The translations under genes and the position numbers were made by a program. The notes under the pieces are model-generated. The model did no database searches, was not told where the DNA came from, and was given only the letters and a program-made list of their open reading frames with translations. Shown in pieces: positions 8,225-17,004 of a stretch of DNA of 64,000 nucleotides (position 1 is the first letter of the stretch; each line of letters begins with the position of its first letter). Source of the stretch: an uncultured Collinsella sp. (GTDB lineage: Bacteria; Actinomycetota; Coriobacteriia; Coriobacteriales; Coriobacteriaceae); assembly GCA_958354105.1 (NCBI GenBank), contig CATWVA010000001.1, positions 240,944 to 304,943 on the forward strand, in the 5' to 3' direction.

Positions 8225-9580
8225 TTAGTAGGTGCGATCGTTGAGCGTGCTCCAGAGCTTCTTGGACTCGGCCATGGTCCACGCGTTGATCTTGTCCTCA
8301 TCAATGCCAACGAACTCGCGATCCTTGTACAGGACGCGGCCGTTGATGATGGTGGTGCGGCAGTTTTTGCCCATCATGCCAAAGAGCATGTGGCCGTCGA
8401 TATTCTCCTCGCTCAGCGGCGTAAAGGGCTTGTAGTCCATGACGATGACGTCGGCGGCAGCGCCGGCCTCGAGCACGCCGAGCTTGCGATCAAAGTACTT
8501 GCTCGCCATCTTGGCGTTGTTCTCGAACAGCATGGTCATGGCCTCGCACCAGCCCACGTTGGGCATGGCGGCGTTGTGGCGCTGAATGATCAGGAAGACC
8601 TTGAGGCTCTCGAGCATGTCGTGGGTGTAGGCGTCGGTGCCCATGCACACGGGGATGCCGCGGCGGAAGAACTCGAGCACGGGGGCGCAGCCCACGGCGT
8701 TGCCCATATTGGATTCGGGGTTGTTGACGAGCCAGGTGCCGGACTCCTTGACGATATCCATCTCGGCAGGCGTCACGTGGATGCAGTGGCCGAGCATGGT
8801 GTCGGGACCCAGCAGGTTGTGCTGCAGCAGGCGCTCGACGGGGCTGATGCCACCGCGGTTGAGACGGGAGTCCCACACGTCATTCATGCCCTCGCACACA
8901 TGGATGTGGAAGCCGGTCAGGCCGTTGTTGGCCTCGGCCATCTTGTCCATGGTCTCGTCCGACAGCGTAAAGGTGGCGTGACCGCCAAACATGGCGGCGA
9001 TCATGTGGTTGTCGTTATCGCGACGCTCCTTGGCGGCCCACTGGGCAAATTCGGCGTTCTCGGCAATGGCCTGGTCGCATTTTTCCTGGCCGCGGCGATC
9101 GGAGACCTCGTAGCACAGGCACGAACGCATGCCCAGCTCCTGAGCTGCATCCTTAATGGTAAAGAGGCTTCCCGGGATCTCGCAGAAGCTCGCATGGTGA
9201 TCGAAGATCGTGGTAACGCCATCGCGGATGGAGTCAAGGATTGTGGCATAGGCGCTGGCCTTGGTGCCGTCGAGCGTCAGGTTATCGTCGATCTTCCACC
9301 ACTGCTGCTCAAGATTCTCCAGGAAGTTGGTGGGGTTGCAGCCCTTAATGGCAAGGCCGCGGGCGAGACCCGAGTAGATGTGGGTATGGCAGTTGATGAG
9401 TCCGGGCATGATGAGGTTGCCCTGGGCGTCGACGTACTCGGCATCCGGGTACTTGGCCTTGAGTTCGCACTCGGGGCCCACTTCGACGATCGTATCTCCG
9501 TCAATGGCGACCGCACCGTTGGGAATGAACGGGGTCTGAGCGTTGCGAGTAAAGACGGAACCGTTAGCGACCAGAAGCAT
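8225..9580 (-). CDS. ssnA: SsnA-type amidohydrolase
   Basis: A 451-aa metal-dependent amidohydrolase of the cytosine/guanine deaminase and chlorohydrolase superfamily. The metal ligands are visible as HTH (His65, His67), the H in GFHIHVCEG, the H in LGHCIH and the Asp in GTDAYTHDML. The family member SsnA occurs next to ygfK and xdhD in E. coli and many anaerobes and is assigned to hydrolytic purine breakdown, though its exact substrate is uncertain. An ATG also occurs at 9598, but the ATG at 9580 has AGGGAG at good spacing and starts MLLVANGSVF, so I prefer it. The downstream hairpin at 8175-8208 separates it from ygfK. Confidence 0.9.
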   Translation of the reverse strand: MLLVANGSVFTRNAQTPFIPNGAVAIDGDTIVEVGPECELKAKYPDAEYVDAQGNLIMPGLINCHTHIYSGLARGLAIKGCNPTNFLENLEQQWWKIDDNLTLDGTKASAYATILDSIRDGVTTIFDHHASFCEIPGSLFTIKDAAQELGMRSCLCYEVSDRRGQEKCDQAIAENAEFAQWAAKERRDNDNHMIAAMFGGHATFTLSDETMDKMAEANNGLTGFHIHVCEGMNDVWDSRLNRGGISPVERLLQHNLLGPDTMLGHCIHVTPAEMDIVKESGTWLVNNPESNMGNAVGCAPVLEFFRRGIPVCMGTDAYTHDMLESLKVFLIIQRHNAAMPNVGWCEAMTMLFENNAKMASKYFDRKLGVLEAGAAADVIVMDYKPFTPLSEENIDGHMLFGMMGKNCRTTIINGRVLYKDREFVGIDEDKINAWTMAESKKLWSTLNDRTY

Positions 9581-9682
9581 GAATGCTCCCTTCAACATCA
9601 GGGGCGGGGTTTGACACCTCTGACATGGCGGAGTGCGAAGCGCCGGCCTACACCGGAAACGGGCCCTCTCCCGTCAACGCTT

Positions 9683-9759
9683 CACCAAAGGGACAAACCC
9701 TTTGAAGTGCGGTTTGGCGCCGCATGACGTCGGCGGACGAGGCGATGCGCCCGCCGACG
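9683..9759 (-). promoter_or_regulatory. Two hairpins between the permease gene and ssnA
   Basis: One stem of 9 bp (9728-9736 with 9751-9759) lies 17 nt after the permease stop and has no U-run. A second (AAAGGG near 9687 with CCCTTT near 9698, flanked by CTTC/GAAG) carries GGGACA in its centre. They may act as a weak terminator or mRNA stabiliser within a 195-nt intergenic region that otherwise shows no gene. Confidence 0.45.
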
Positions 9760-9775
9760 AATAGCACCGAATTGG

Positions 9776-11170
9776 TTACTTCTTGCTCTCGGGCAAGACC
9801 AGATCCACGGCAGCGTCCTTGGCAGCATCGATGTGCTGAGCCACGACCGGCGTCTGCGGAAGGATCAGGTTAAGGACAATGGCCATAATGGCGGTGGGGG
9901 TTACGGCATTGGAGCCGATGACGGTGGACACCCAGGCGGGCATGCCCTCGCCGGCAAGGCAACCGCTGGCCATCCAGATACCCAGGCCAAAGACGACGGA
10001 GGTACCGACGATGGTGGTAGTGCGCTGCGTGAGGCCCTCGCGGGTGAACATGCGCACGCCGTTCATGGTGATGGTGCCAAAGACGCCGACGGTCGCGCCG
10101 CCGATAACGGGCTGCGGGATAGCGGAAAGGACGGCAGAGAGCTGCGGGAACAGACCGGCGATGGCAAAGACGGCCGCGATGATCACAAAGACCCACTTGT
10201 TAACGACCTTGTTGGAGCAGATGATGCCCACGTTCTGGCCAAGGGCGCTGGTGGGAAGACCGCCCAGCAGGCCGCCGACCATAGAGGTGAGGCCCTGCGA
10301 CACGATAGCGCCGGAGAGCTCGCGCTCGGTGGGCATACGGTCGATGGAGCCCAGGCAGGCGGCGGAGACGTCACCGATAACCTGGATGGCAACCATGGGG
10401 AACACGACGGCGAGGGTAATGCAGACCTCGGGATCAAACTCGAGCGCGTAGGGCATGAGCTTGGGAAGGGCGAAGACCTGGGCGGTGGCGACGCTGGAGA
10501 AGTCGATCATGCCAAAGGGGATGGAGACGATCATACCGACGATCATGCCAAAGAACACGGATCCCAGCTTGAGCGTGCCCTTGCCAAAGTTGGCGAGCGC
10601 AAAGACCACGGCAAAGGTGATAAGAGCGACGCACCAGGCCTGCGGGGTACCCCACAGCGGCGTACCCATACCGCCGGCCATATACTTGACGGCCGTGGGA
10701 TAGAGAGAGACGCCAATGGAGAAGATGACCGTACCGGTCACGACGGGCGGGAACAGCCACTTGATCTTGCTGTAGGCCAGACCAAAGAGGACCGCGACGG
10801 CGCCGCCGACGATCTCGCCTCCCAACAGCGCGCCAAAGCTAAAGCCCGAGGCGCCCATGGCCTGCAGGGCCGGGAGGAACGCGAACGAAACGCCCATGAC
10901 GATGGGCAGGCCGCCGCCGATGCGACGGAAGGGAGCGAAAGCCTGAAGGGCCGTGTCGATCGCCGAAAGAATGAGCGCGACCTGAATGATATCGGTGCTC
11001 TGCTGGCTATTAAAGCCGTAGACGCCGGCCATGATGACCGCCGGGGTAATGATGCCGGCAAACGATGCCAGTACGTGCTGAAGGGCACACGGGATCATTT
11101 CCTTAACGGGAGGCATGCCTTCGCGAGTGAACAGGGCTTCAGTGCCGTTCGTAACCGTCTCCTGGGTCAT
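9776..11170 (-). CDS. NCS2-family nucleobase permease (xanthine/uracil type)
   Basis: A 464-aa integral membrane protein with about 12-14 hydrophobic segments. Family signatures include QVIGDVSAACLG in the substrate-site helix and the PTSALGQNVGII stretch, which match nucleobase:cation symporter-2 proteins such as XanQ, PbuX and UraA. It should import a purine (xanthine or urate) or uracil with protons across the cytoplasmic membrane. Its position at the head of the xdhD-ygfK-ssnA block argues for a purine. The ATG at 11170 is used. A promoter is proposed at 11258-11286 in the AT-rich region shared with the divergent regulator. Confidence 0.9.
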   Translation of the reverse strand: MTQETVTNGTEALFTREGMPPVKEMIPCALQHVLASFAGIITPAVIMAGVYGFNSQQSTDIIQVALILSAIDTALQAFAPFRRIGGGLPIVMGVSFAFLPALQAMGASGFSFGALLGGEIVGGAVAVLFGLAYSKIKWLFPPVVTGTVIFSIGVSLYPTAVKYMAGGMGTPLWGTPQAWCVALITFAVVFALANFGKGTLKLGSVFFGMIVGMIVSIPFGMIDFSSVATAQVFALPKLMPYALEFDPEVCITLAVVFPMVAIQVIGDVSAACLGSIDRMPTERELSGAIVSQGLTSMVGGLLGGLPTSALGQNVGIICSNKVVNKWVFVIIAAVFAIAGLFPQLSAVLSAIPQPVIGGATVGVFGTITMNGVRMFTREGLTQRTTTIVGTSVVFGLGIWMASGCLAGEGMPAWVSTVIGSNAVTPTAIMAIVLNLILPQTPVVAQHIDAAKDAAVDLVLPESKK

Positions 11171-11257
11171 TTGACCACCAATCCTCGAAATAGTTGTTTT
11201 CGCATCTAACGCTCTATTGTGACGCAGTGCGGGGTTGAGGTTGTGCCTTCGTTGGAT

Positions 11258-11286
11258 ATCGTATTAAAGATGGTTCTTATTCTCAA
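11258..11286 (-). promoter_or_regulatory. Candidate sigma-70 promoter for the permease/purine operon
   Basis: On the minus strand TTGAGA (11281-11286) and TACGAT (11258-11263) are separated by 17 nt. The divergent intergenic region 11171-11522 is AT-rich compared with the rest of the window. It also holds a GTTAT-ATAAC dyad near 11310-11330 that could be an operator. I see no purine riboswitch consensus. Confidence 0.5.
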
Positions 11287-11522
11287 TAATAATTTTTTGT
11301 TATCAGACTATTCTTAAGCTGAAATAACTCGTTTCCGCAGGTCAGGAATGTGTCTGGTCTAAATAACATCTTACTTTTCTTTTGGTCGACCGTTTACCGC
11401 CAAAATCATACCGTTCGTCTGCATTACGCAATGTACCTGCGGATATACGAGATGATGAGCAGCGTGTTACCATGAGAAAAAATTGTTATGAACATTTCCG
11501 ATTTCACCCAAAGGAGTTACCC

Positions 11523-12179
11523 GTGAACGAGACCGTACGCCGCTTTTTGCCGATGGTCGATTTCTTGGAGCAGATACTCGGTAAGAACAGCGAGATCGTG
11601 CTGCACGATTTCTCGGATCCCGACCACGCCATCGTCGATATTCGCAACGGCATCGTGAGTGGCCGCAAGGTCGGCGGTCCCGCCACCGATCTGGCGCTCA
11701 AGATCATGCACGACCCCAAGTATCGCGACCTGCCGTTTATTACGGGCTACGAGGGCCGCGGCGCCGGAGGCAAGACGCTGGAGTCCGCGACGTTCTTTAT
11801 CCGCGAGGATGACGAGATCGTCGGTATGCTCTGCGTCAACACCGACCTCTCGACCGTGCGCTCCATCAACGCCATGGCGCAGCAGCTCATGGCGTGCTTC
11901 GACGCGGCGCCGACGCGCACGGAGCCCGCCCCTATCGAGGTCGAAAGCCTTTCGGAGTCCACACAGGAGCTCATCGACCGCAGCATTGCCGAGTTGCTGA
12001 GCGCGCGCGGGCTGGATGTAGCGTCGCTTGGTCAGAGCGACCGCGTGGACGTCATTCGCCACCTCAACGGCAACGGGGTGTTCATGCTCAAGGGCGCCGT
12101 GGCCTGTGCCGCCACCGCGTTGGGCATCTCGGAGCCCAGCGTGTACCGCTACCTGCAAAAAGTCCGCAAGGAGGGCTAA
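11523..12179 (+). CDS. YheO/DauR-like regulator (PAS_6 + C-terminal helix-turn-helix)
   Basis: A 218-aa transcription regulator with the two-domain build of the YheO family. An N-terminal PAS-like sensing domain includes EIVLHDFSDPDHAIVDIRNG. The C-terminal helix-turn-helix includes GVFMLKGAVACAATALGIS, followed by SVYRYLQKVRK. The frame opens at 11382, but GTG 11523 sits 6 nt after AAGGAG and starts the conserved part, so I choose it over an ATG at 11472. The gene is divergent from the purine permease, so it is the best candidate to control that operon. The signal it senses is unknown. Confidence 0.82.
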   Translation: MNETVRRFLPMVDFLEQILGKNSEIVLHDFSDPDHAIVDIRNGIVSGRKVGGPATDLALKIMHDPKYRDLPFITGYEGRGAGGKTLESATFFIREDDEIVGMLCVNTDLSTVRSINAMAQQLMACFDAAPTRTEPAPIEVESLSESTQELIDRSIAELLSARGLDVASLGQSDRVDVIRHLNGNGVFMLKGAVACAATALGISEPSVYRYLQKVRKEG

Positions 12180-12223
12180 CGAGCAAAATGGAGCGCGGCT
12201 CCACAAGCGATTCGTCACTTGAC

Positions 12224-12261
12224 AAAAGACCCTGCAGCTCGCACGCGCTGCAGGGTCTTTT
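12224..12261. terminator. Bidirectional terminator between the regulator and ridA
   Basis: A 14-bp stem (AAAAGACCCTGCAG at 12224-12237 with its complement at 12248-12261) with a T-run on the + strand side and an A-run on the other. It lies between two convergent genes and can serve both. Confidence 0.88.
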
Positions 12262-12291
12262 TGCATGTCATGTTTAGTTGTGGCCAACGCC

Positions 12292-12669
12292 TTAGAGAGC
12301 GGCGACGACCTCGATCTCGACCAGACCGCCAGCCGGAAGAGCGGCAACCTGAAAAGCGCTGCGCGCGGGGAACGGGGCCTCGAACTTGGAGGCGTAGATC
12401 TCGTTTACGGCAGCGAAGTCGGCAATGTCAGCCAGGTAGACTGTGGTCTTGACGACATCGGCAAAGGTGGCGCCGGCAGCGGTCAGCAGGGCCTCGACGT
12501 TAGCAAGGGACTGCTTGGCCTGGGCCTCGACGCCCTCGGGCATCTTGCCAGTTGCGGGATCGATGCCCAGCTGGCCGGACAGGAACACCATGTTGCCGGT
12601 CTGGATACCAGGGGAATACGGGCCGATGGCTGCGGGTGCGTTATCGGAAGACACGACGGTCTTGCTCAT
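12292..12669 (-). CDS. ridA: RidA-family enamine/imine deaminase
   Basis: A 125-aa member of the YjgF/YER057c/UK114 family that hydrolyses reactive 2-aminoacrylate-type enamines and forms homotrimers. The family core GPYSPGIQTGNMVFLSGQLG and the C-terminal ARSAFQVAALPAGGLVEIEV, with the conserved Arg, are present. The frame is open further upstream, but the ATG at 12669 follows AAGGAG and gives the standard length. It converges on the regulator of the purine block. A structured leader lies upstream at 12702-12747. RidA proteins also occur in nucleobase catabolic clusters, so a link to purine breakdown is possible but not shown. Confidence 0.92.
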   Translation of the reverse strand: MSKTVVSSDNAPAAIGPYSPGIQTGNMVFLSGQLGIDPATGKMPEGVEAQAKQSLANVEALLTAAGATFADVVKTTVYLADIADFAAVNEIYASKFEAPFPARSAFQVAALPAGGLVEIEVVAAL

Positions 12670-12701
12670 GTTTTTCTCCTTACAAGTAAAAGGGAACGAG
12701 A

Positions 12702-12747
12702 GCGCGGCGTTCACACCGGGAGGCACAGTTCGGTCTGAACACCGCGC
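12702..12747 (-). promoter_or_regulatory. Hairpin in the ridA leader
   Basis: GCGCGG (12702-12707) pairs with CCGCGC (12742-12747), and an inner GTTCACACCG pairs imperfectly with CGGTCTGAAC. The hairpin lies 33 nt before the ridA start on the minus strand and has no U-run. Its role is unknown; the rest of the 298-nt gap up to 12967 shows no gene. Confidence 0.4.
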
Positions 12748-12967
12748 TTGATTGGGATAGTACTCAAGGTTTCCGCGCGATGCAAGATTATTATCACGTT
12801 GCGAGAATATTTTATCGTCCAACGGTTTCCCTGGACCGCTGAACGGTTCTCCACGGGGTCAGCCAGCCCAAGCTGCTGAAGACTTTATCCCGCTTGGAGC
12901 ACGGGCATCGCCTGCCGCGACGGCACCACTATACTTTCGAGTATCTGAGCATTTTGAAAGGCAGGAT

Positions 12968-15463
12968 ATGACCGCAACCGCCAGTCGAACCACCAACCGC
13001 AGACCCGAGCTTTTAGCGCCCGCCGGAGGGCCCGAGCCCTTTGCCGCCGCACTCGCCGCCGGGGCAGACGCCATCTACTGCGGCATGGGCAGCTTCAACG
13101 CCCGCCGCAAGGCAACGAACTTTACCGACGAGGCCTTTGAGCAGGCCTGCCGTGCTGCACACCTGGCCGGCTCGCGCGTCTACGTCACGGTCAACATCGT
13201 CATCAAGGAATCCGAGATGAGCGATGCGCTGCAGCTCATCCATCGCTGCTCCACGCTGGGCGCTGACGCCTTCATCATCCAGGACTGGGGCCTGTTCTTT
13301 GAGGTCAAGCGCACCATGCCCGGCATCGAGACGCACATCTCAACCCAAGCAAACATCCACGACGACCGCGGAACCCTTTGGTGCCGTGAGCAGGGCGCCG
13401 ACCGCGTGACCCTCTCGCGCGAGCTTTCCATCGACGAGATTGCCACCATTCACGACGCTGCGCCCGATGTTGACCTTGAGGTCTTTAGCCACGGCGCCAT
13501 CTGCTTTTGCTACTCGGGTCTGTGCCTGCTGTCGAGCTTTGCCATGGCGGGCCGCTCGGCCAACCGCGGCATGTGCGCTCAGCCCTGTCGCCTACCCTAC
13601 GAGCTAATTGACGAGAACGGCCGCTCGCTCTCCCCTGCCGGTCGCGAGCGCGCACTGTGCCCGCGCGACACCAACACTTCGCAGCTTGTTCGCCGTCTGT
13701 ATGACGCCGGCGCCGCATCGCTCAAGCTCGAGGGCCGCATGAAGGCTCCCGATTACGTGTACTCCATCGTCGATGTGTACCGTCACCAGATTGATGACAT
13801 GCTTGCCGATGTTTCGACCTCTAAGGATGAGGATGCCGCCCGCCAGCGCCAGCTCAAGCGCTGCTTTAACCGCGACTTTACGCACGCCTACCAGGATGGC
13901 ACCTCGGGCGACGAGATGATGAGCTACGAGCGCTCCAACAACCGCGGCCAGATTGTGGGCACGGTGCTGGGCAGCCGCCTGGCCAACCGCGATGTACGCG
14001 GACTCAAGCCCGACGATCGCCGTCGCCGCGCCGCCATCGCCCGCATTGAGCTGTTTGAGCCCGTGGGCAAGGGCGACCTGCTGGAGCTTCGCCACGATAA
14101 CGAGTTTGACCAGTTCCTGACCACCATTGCCGCCGATGATGCCGCTGCCGGCGATGTTATCGAGTGTCGCGTGCCCCGTAGCATGCCCGAGGGCTGCCGC
14201 GTGCGCGTGATTCGAAGCCAGCGCGCCATTGACGCCGCCGGCGCCGCGCTCAAGCGCGATGTGCTGCGCCGCCGCGCCGTAGACGTGTCCGTTGTGGCGC
14301 GTCTGGGCGAGCCGTTTGCCGTTGCGCTCACCTGTTGCGACGATCCTTCGCTTACGGCCACGGCCACGGGCTTTACCGTCGAGGCTGCCAAGACCCGCGC
14401 CGTCGAGGCATCCGATCTGGTTGAGCACGTCGGGCGCATGGGCTCCTCCCCCTTTGAGGCCGCAAGCTTTGACGTTTCGCTCGACGCCGGCTGCGGTATG
14501 GGCTTTTCCGCCGTGCACAAGGTGCGCGCCGCCGCTTGTAAGGCGCTGGAAGAGGCCATTCTGGCACCGTACGAGGAGCGCACGAAAACGCTCGAGCTGC
14601 CGGCGATTGTAACCAGTGATTCCCGCCCCGCGCCCGAGCACTACCGCGATGAGCCGCAGATCTGTGCCACCGTCACCTCGCTCGAGGCCGCCGAGGCCGC
14701 TCGCGCCGAGGGTGTAACGCGCATCTACATGACCACCGACGCGCTCGATGCGGCCGAGCTCTCCCCCGCCGATGCATTTGAGCAGGGCATCGTACCCGTG
14801 CTCGACGAGGTCTGCCGCGCCGTTGACCACGTACGCGTCGACCCGTGGGTTGTTGCCGGCGCCACGGTCGCTATTGGCAACATCTCTGAGCTTGCCCTGG
14901 CCGCCCAGGTTGGCGCTACGGCCGAGATTCGCTCTTGCCTGCCGGTACACAACACGCCCTGCATGGAGGCGCTTGCCGAGCGCGGAGCCGGTGCGTTTTG
15001 GCTCTCGCCCGAGATCACGCTCGACGAGATTGTCTCGCTCGGCACCGCCGCGCCCGCGGCTCTAGGCATCACCGTCTTTGGCCGCCCGCGCGTCATGACA
15101 AGCGAGCATTGCATTCTGCAGGTTGCCAACGGCTGCATCCACGATTGTGCCAACTGCCGCTTGCGCGCCCGCAAGCTGTCGCTCAAGAATATCGACGGAA
15201 AGGTCATGCCCGTGCGTACCGACATCCATGGCCGCTCTCGCTTGTACGACGCCTACCCCATCGACCTTACGCCGCAGGTACCACAGCTGCTCGACGCCGG
15301 CGTCCGTCGTCTTATGGTCGACGGAACCCTGCTCGAGGCCGATGAGATTGGCCGTGCCGTCGCTCGCGTCCGTCGCGCCGTCGAGGCGGCTCAAGCCGGC
15401 CGCAAGCCCGCCGCCCGTCTGCGCGGCGCCACCTCGGGCTGCATGTTTGTGGGAATTAGCTAA
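12968..15463 (+). CDS. U32 family protein (RlhA/YegQ-like, long form with DUF3656-like region)
   Basis: An 831-aa member of the peptidase U32 family. The family signature is clear as EVFSHGAICFCYSGLCLLSS near residues 175-195, preceded by an N-terminal barrel that starts RRPELLAPAGGPEPF. Cys residues in this motif and in MCAQPC are thought to hold an iron-sulfur cluster. E. coli members hydroxylate 23S rRNA C2501 (RlhA) or tRNA (TrhP). The long C-terminal extension with CILQVANGCIHDCANC matches the DUF3656-containing branch. An RNA hydroxylation role is therefore more likely than proteolysis, but it is inferred. The gene ends 15 nt before a pseudouridine synthase gene, which agrees with an RNA-modification pair. 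Confidence 0.85.
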   Translation: MTATASRTTNRRPELLAPAGGPEPFAAALAAGADAIYCGMGSFNARRKATNFTDEAFEQACRAAHLAGSRVYVTVNIVIKESEMSDALQLIHRCSTLGADAFIIQDWGLFFEVKRTMPGIETHISTQANIHDDRGTLWCREQGADRVTLSRELSIDEIATIHDAAPDVDLEVFSHGAICFCYSGLCLLSSFAMAGRSANRGMCAQPCRLPYELIDENGRSLSPAGRERALCPRDTNTSQLVRRLYDAGAASLKLEGRMKAPDYVYSIVDVYRHQIDDMLADVSTSKDEDAARQRQLKRCFNRDFTHAYQDGTSGDEMMSYERSNNRGQIVGTVLGSRLANRDVRGLKPDDRRRRAAIARIELFEPVGKGDLLELRHDNEFDQFLTTIAADDAAAGDVIECRVPRSMPEGCRVRVIRSQRAIDAAGAALKRDVLRRRAVDVSVVARLGEPFAVALTCCDDPSLTATATGFTVEAAKTRAVEASDLVEHVGRMGSSPFEAASFDVSLDAGCGMGFSAVHKVRAAACKALEEAILAPYEERTKTLELPAIVTSDSRPAPEHYRDEPQICATVTSLEAAEAARAEGVTRIYMTTDALDAAELSPADAFEQGIVPVLDEVCRAVDHVRVDPWVVAGATVAIGNISELALAAQVGATAEIRSCLPVHNTPCMEALAERGAGAFWLSPEITLDEIVSLGTAAPAALGITVFGRPRVMTSEHCILQVANGCIHDCANCRLRARKLSLKNIDGKVMPVRTDIHGRSRLYDAYPIDLTPQVPQLLDAGVRRLMVDGTLLEADEIGRAVARVRRAVEAAQAGRKPAARLRGATSGCMFVGIS

Positions 15464-15478
15464 CCGAAAGGCTTACAC

Positions 15479-16138
15479 GTGAACGAAGAACCTCAAGTCC
15501 TCTACTGCGACGCCTGGCTCATGGCCATCGATAAGCCCGCTGGCATGATCGTCCACGGTGACGGCACCGGCGAGCGCACGCTCACCGACTACGCCAGCGA
15601 CCTGCTGCTGGCGATGGGCGACGGCTTTGCCGCGACTGACATGCAGCCGCTCAACCGCCTGGACCGCAACACCACCGGCGTGGTGTTGTTCTCGCTCGAC
15701 AAGCAGACGCAGCCCGCCTTTGACCAGATGATTATCGACCACGCTTTCGAAAAGCACTACCTGGCGCTCGCCGAGGGCAAAATCGACTGGAACGAGAAGC
15801 TCATCGACAAGCCCATCGCCCGCGCCCGTCACGACAGCCGAAAGATGCGCGTCGGCGCCAGCGGCAAGCCGTCTCAAACGCGCGTCAAGGTGCTCAAGCG
15901 TCTTAAGAGCCGTCGTGGTCTGCCCACGCGCTCGTATATCGATGTCGAGTTACTCACCGGCCGCAAGCATCAGATTCGCGTGCACCTGGCGAGCGAGCGT
16001 CATCCCCTTGTTGGCGACGACCTATACGGAACGCCGCGCCCCTGCGGCCTGATGCTCCACGCCCACAGCGTGTCCTTCACGCATCCCGTAACCGGCGAGC
16101 ATATCTATATCGAAGCCCCCTGCCCCTGGGAGCCCTAA
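15479..16138 (+). CDS. RluA-family pseudouridine synthase
   Basis: A 219-aa enzyme that isomerises uridine to pseudouridine in rRNA or tRNA. The catalytic motif appears as LNRLDRNTTGVVLFS with Asp in the RLD triad. The later motif LLTGRKHQIRVHLA and the VGDDLYG segment are typical of RluA, RluC and RluD. There is no N-terminal S4 domain. The start is GTG 15479 after GAAAGG. It is probably translated with the U32 gene just upstream. The target nucleotide cannot be predicted. Confidence 0.9.
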   Translation: MNEEPQVLYCDAWLMAIDKPAGMIVHGDGTGERTLTDYASDLLLAMGDGFAATDMQPLNRLDRNTTGVVLFSLDKQTQPAFDQMIIDHAFEKHYLALAEGKIDWNEKLIDKPIARARHDSRKMRVGASGKPSQTRVKVLKRLKSRRGLPTRSYIDVELLTGRKHQIRVHLASERHPLVGDDLYGTPRPCGLMLHAHSVSFTHPVTGEHIYIEAPCPWEP

Positions 16139-16177
16139 AACCTGCCGAAAAGGGACAGGTTTATTTTGGCAGGTTTT
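16137..16177. repeat. Short dispersed hairpin, GGGACAG loop, copy 1 (also a likely terminator)
   Basis: The stem AAAACCTGCC-AAAA pairs with TTTT-GGCAGGTTTT around a loop GGGACAGGTTTA. It overlaps the stop codon of the pseudouridine synthase gene, and the T-run after the stem suits a terminator. Related copies with the same loop and partly different stems lie at about 40849-40884 and 42791-42826. Confidence 0.7.
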
Positions 16178-16191
16178 ATCTGGGCAAACGT

Positions 16192-16233
16192 CAAAACCAC
16201 CACAAAGGTTCCTGCCCCTTCGCGGTGGTTTTG
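16192..16233 (-). repeat. Second short hairpin with a related loop
   Basis: CAAAACCACC (16192-16201) pairs with GGTGGTTTTG (16224-16233). On the minus strand the loop reads AAGGGGCAGGAACCTTTG, a variant of the GGGACAG loop with a different stem. It sits just after the DeoR gene stop on the minus strand, so it may also terminate that transcript. Confidence 0.6.
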
Positions 16234-16254
16234 GCCTTAGCCCGTCCCCTGTTG

Positions 16255-17001
16255 TTAGACCGTGATGACGTTGTCCATTGCCCGGTACTTGGCGGGGACC
16301 TCGCCCGCGGTAATAATCGTTGCGTCGCGGAAGTCCGCAAACTTGACGGGCGCCACCATGCCAAATTTACTGGCGTCCGAGATTACGAAGCGCTTGGCTG
16401 TATGACGCATCGAGATGCGCTTTACTTGCGCTTCCTCGATATCGGGCGCCGTGAAGCCCTGCTCGGCGGCAATGCCGTTAGAGCCCCAAAAGCCACAGTT
16501 GAAGTTGTAGCGGTCTAAGGTTGCCAAGGCATCGGGGCCAACGAGCGCCTCGGTCTCGGGTTTGAGCTCGCCGCCCAGCACCACGGTACGCATGCCGCGC
16601 AAAGCAAGGCGCTGAGCATGGAGCACGGAATCGGTCACATAGGTGACATCTTCAAGGTGTGGAAGATGCTCGATGAGCCTGAGCGTCGTCGATCCCGAGT
16701 CGATGTATACAAAGCTCTCAGGCTCCACCAGCGCTGCCGCACGGGCGCAGATACGCTCCTTGTCGTCGTTGTGCAGATCGCTGCGCTCATTGAGCGTCAG
16801 GTCGCGCGTCACGTGCGCACGCTCAAGGCTCGTCGCTCCACCGTGGACCTTGGCGATGCGGTGTGCGCGGTCGAGCGTCTGCAGGTCGCGCCGAATGGTA
16901 GACGCCGTCACACCCAGTGCCTCAGCAAGCTCTGGCACGGTAACCGAGCCAGCCTGCTGCACCATCGATACGATCGCGTTGAGCCTATCTTCCGCAAGCA
17001 T
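16255..17001 (-). CDS. DeoR/GlpR-family transcription regulator
   Basis: A 248-aa repressor. The N-terminal DeoR helix-turn-helix is visible as VTVPELAEALGVTASTIRRD. The C-terminal sugar-phosphate sensor fold (DeoRC) includes FVYIDSGSTTLRLIEHL and SDASKFG. Such proteins usually respond to a sugar phosphate. It starts 3 nt after the stop of the Gfo/Idh oxidoreductase gene, so the two form an operon and the regulator probably controls it. Possible operators are the three ATGCGCAT repeats upstream at 18226-18265. Confidence 0.88.
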   Translation of the reverse strand: MLAEDRLNAIVSMVQQAGSVTVPELAEALGVTASTIRRDLQTLDRAHRIAKVHGGATSLERAHVTRDLTLNERSDLHNDDKERICARAAALVEPESFVYIDSGSTTLRLIEHLPHLEDVTYVTDSVLHAQRLALRGMRTVVLGGELKPETEALVGPDALATLDRYNFNCGFWGSNGIAAEQGFTAPDIEEAQVKRISMRHTAKRFVISDASKFGMVAPVKFADFRDATIITAGEVPAKYRAMDNVITV

Positions 17002-17004
17002 CGC

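Noticed and set aside
5052..8228. Long + strand open frame opposite ygfK
   Set aside because: Antisense shadow of ygfK; composition is Gly/Leu/Val-rich as expected from reverse-complemented GC-rich codons.
11171..11300. Purine riboswitch in the permease leader
   Set aside because: No match to the conserved three-way junction and loop sequences of purine riboswitches on the minus strand.
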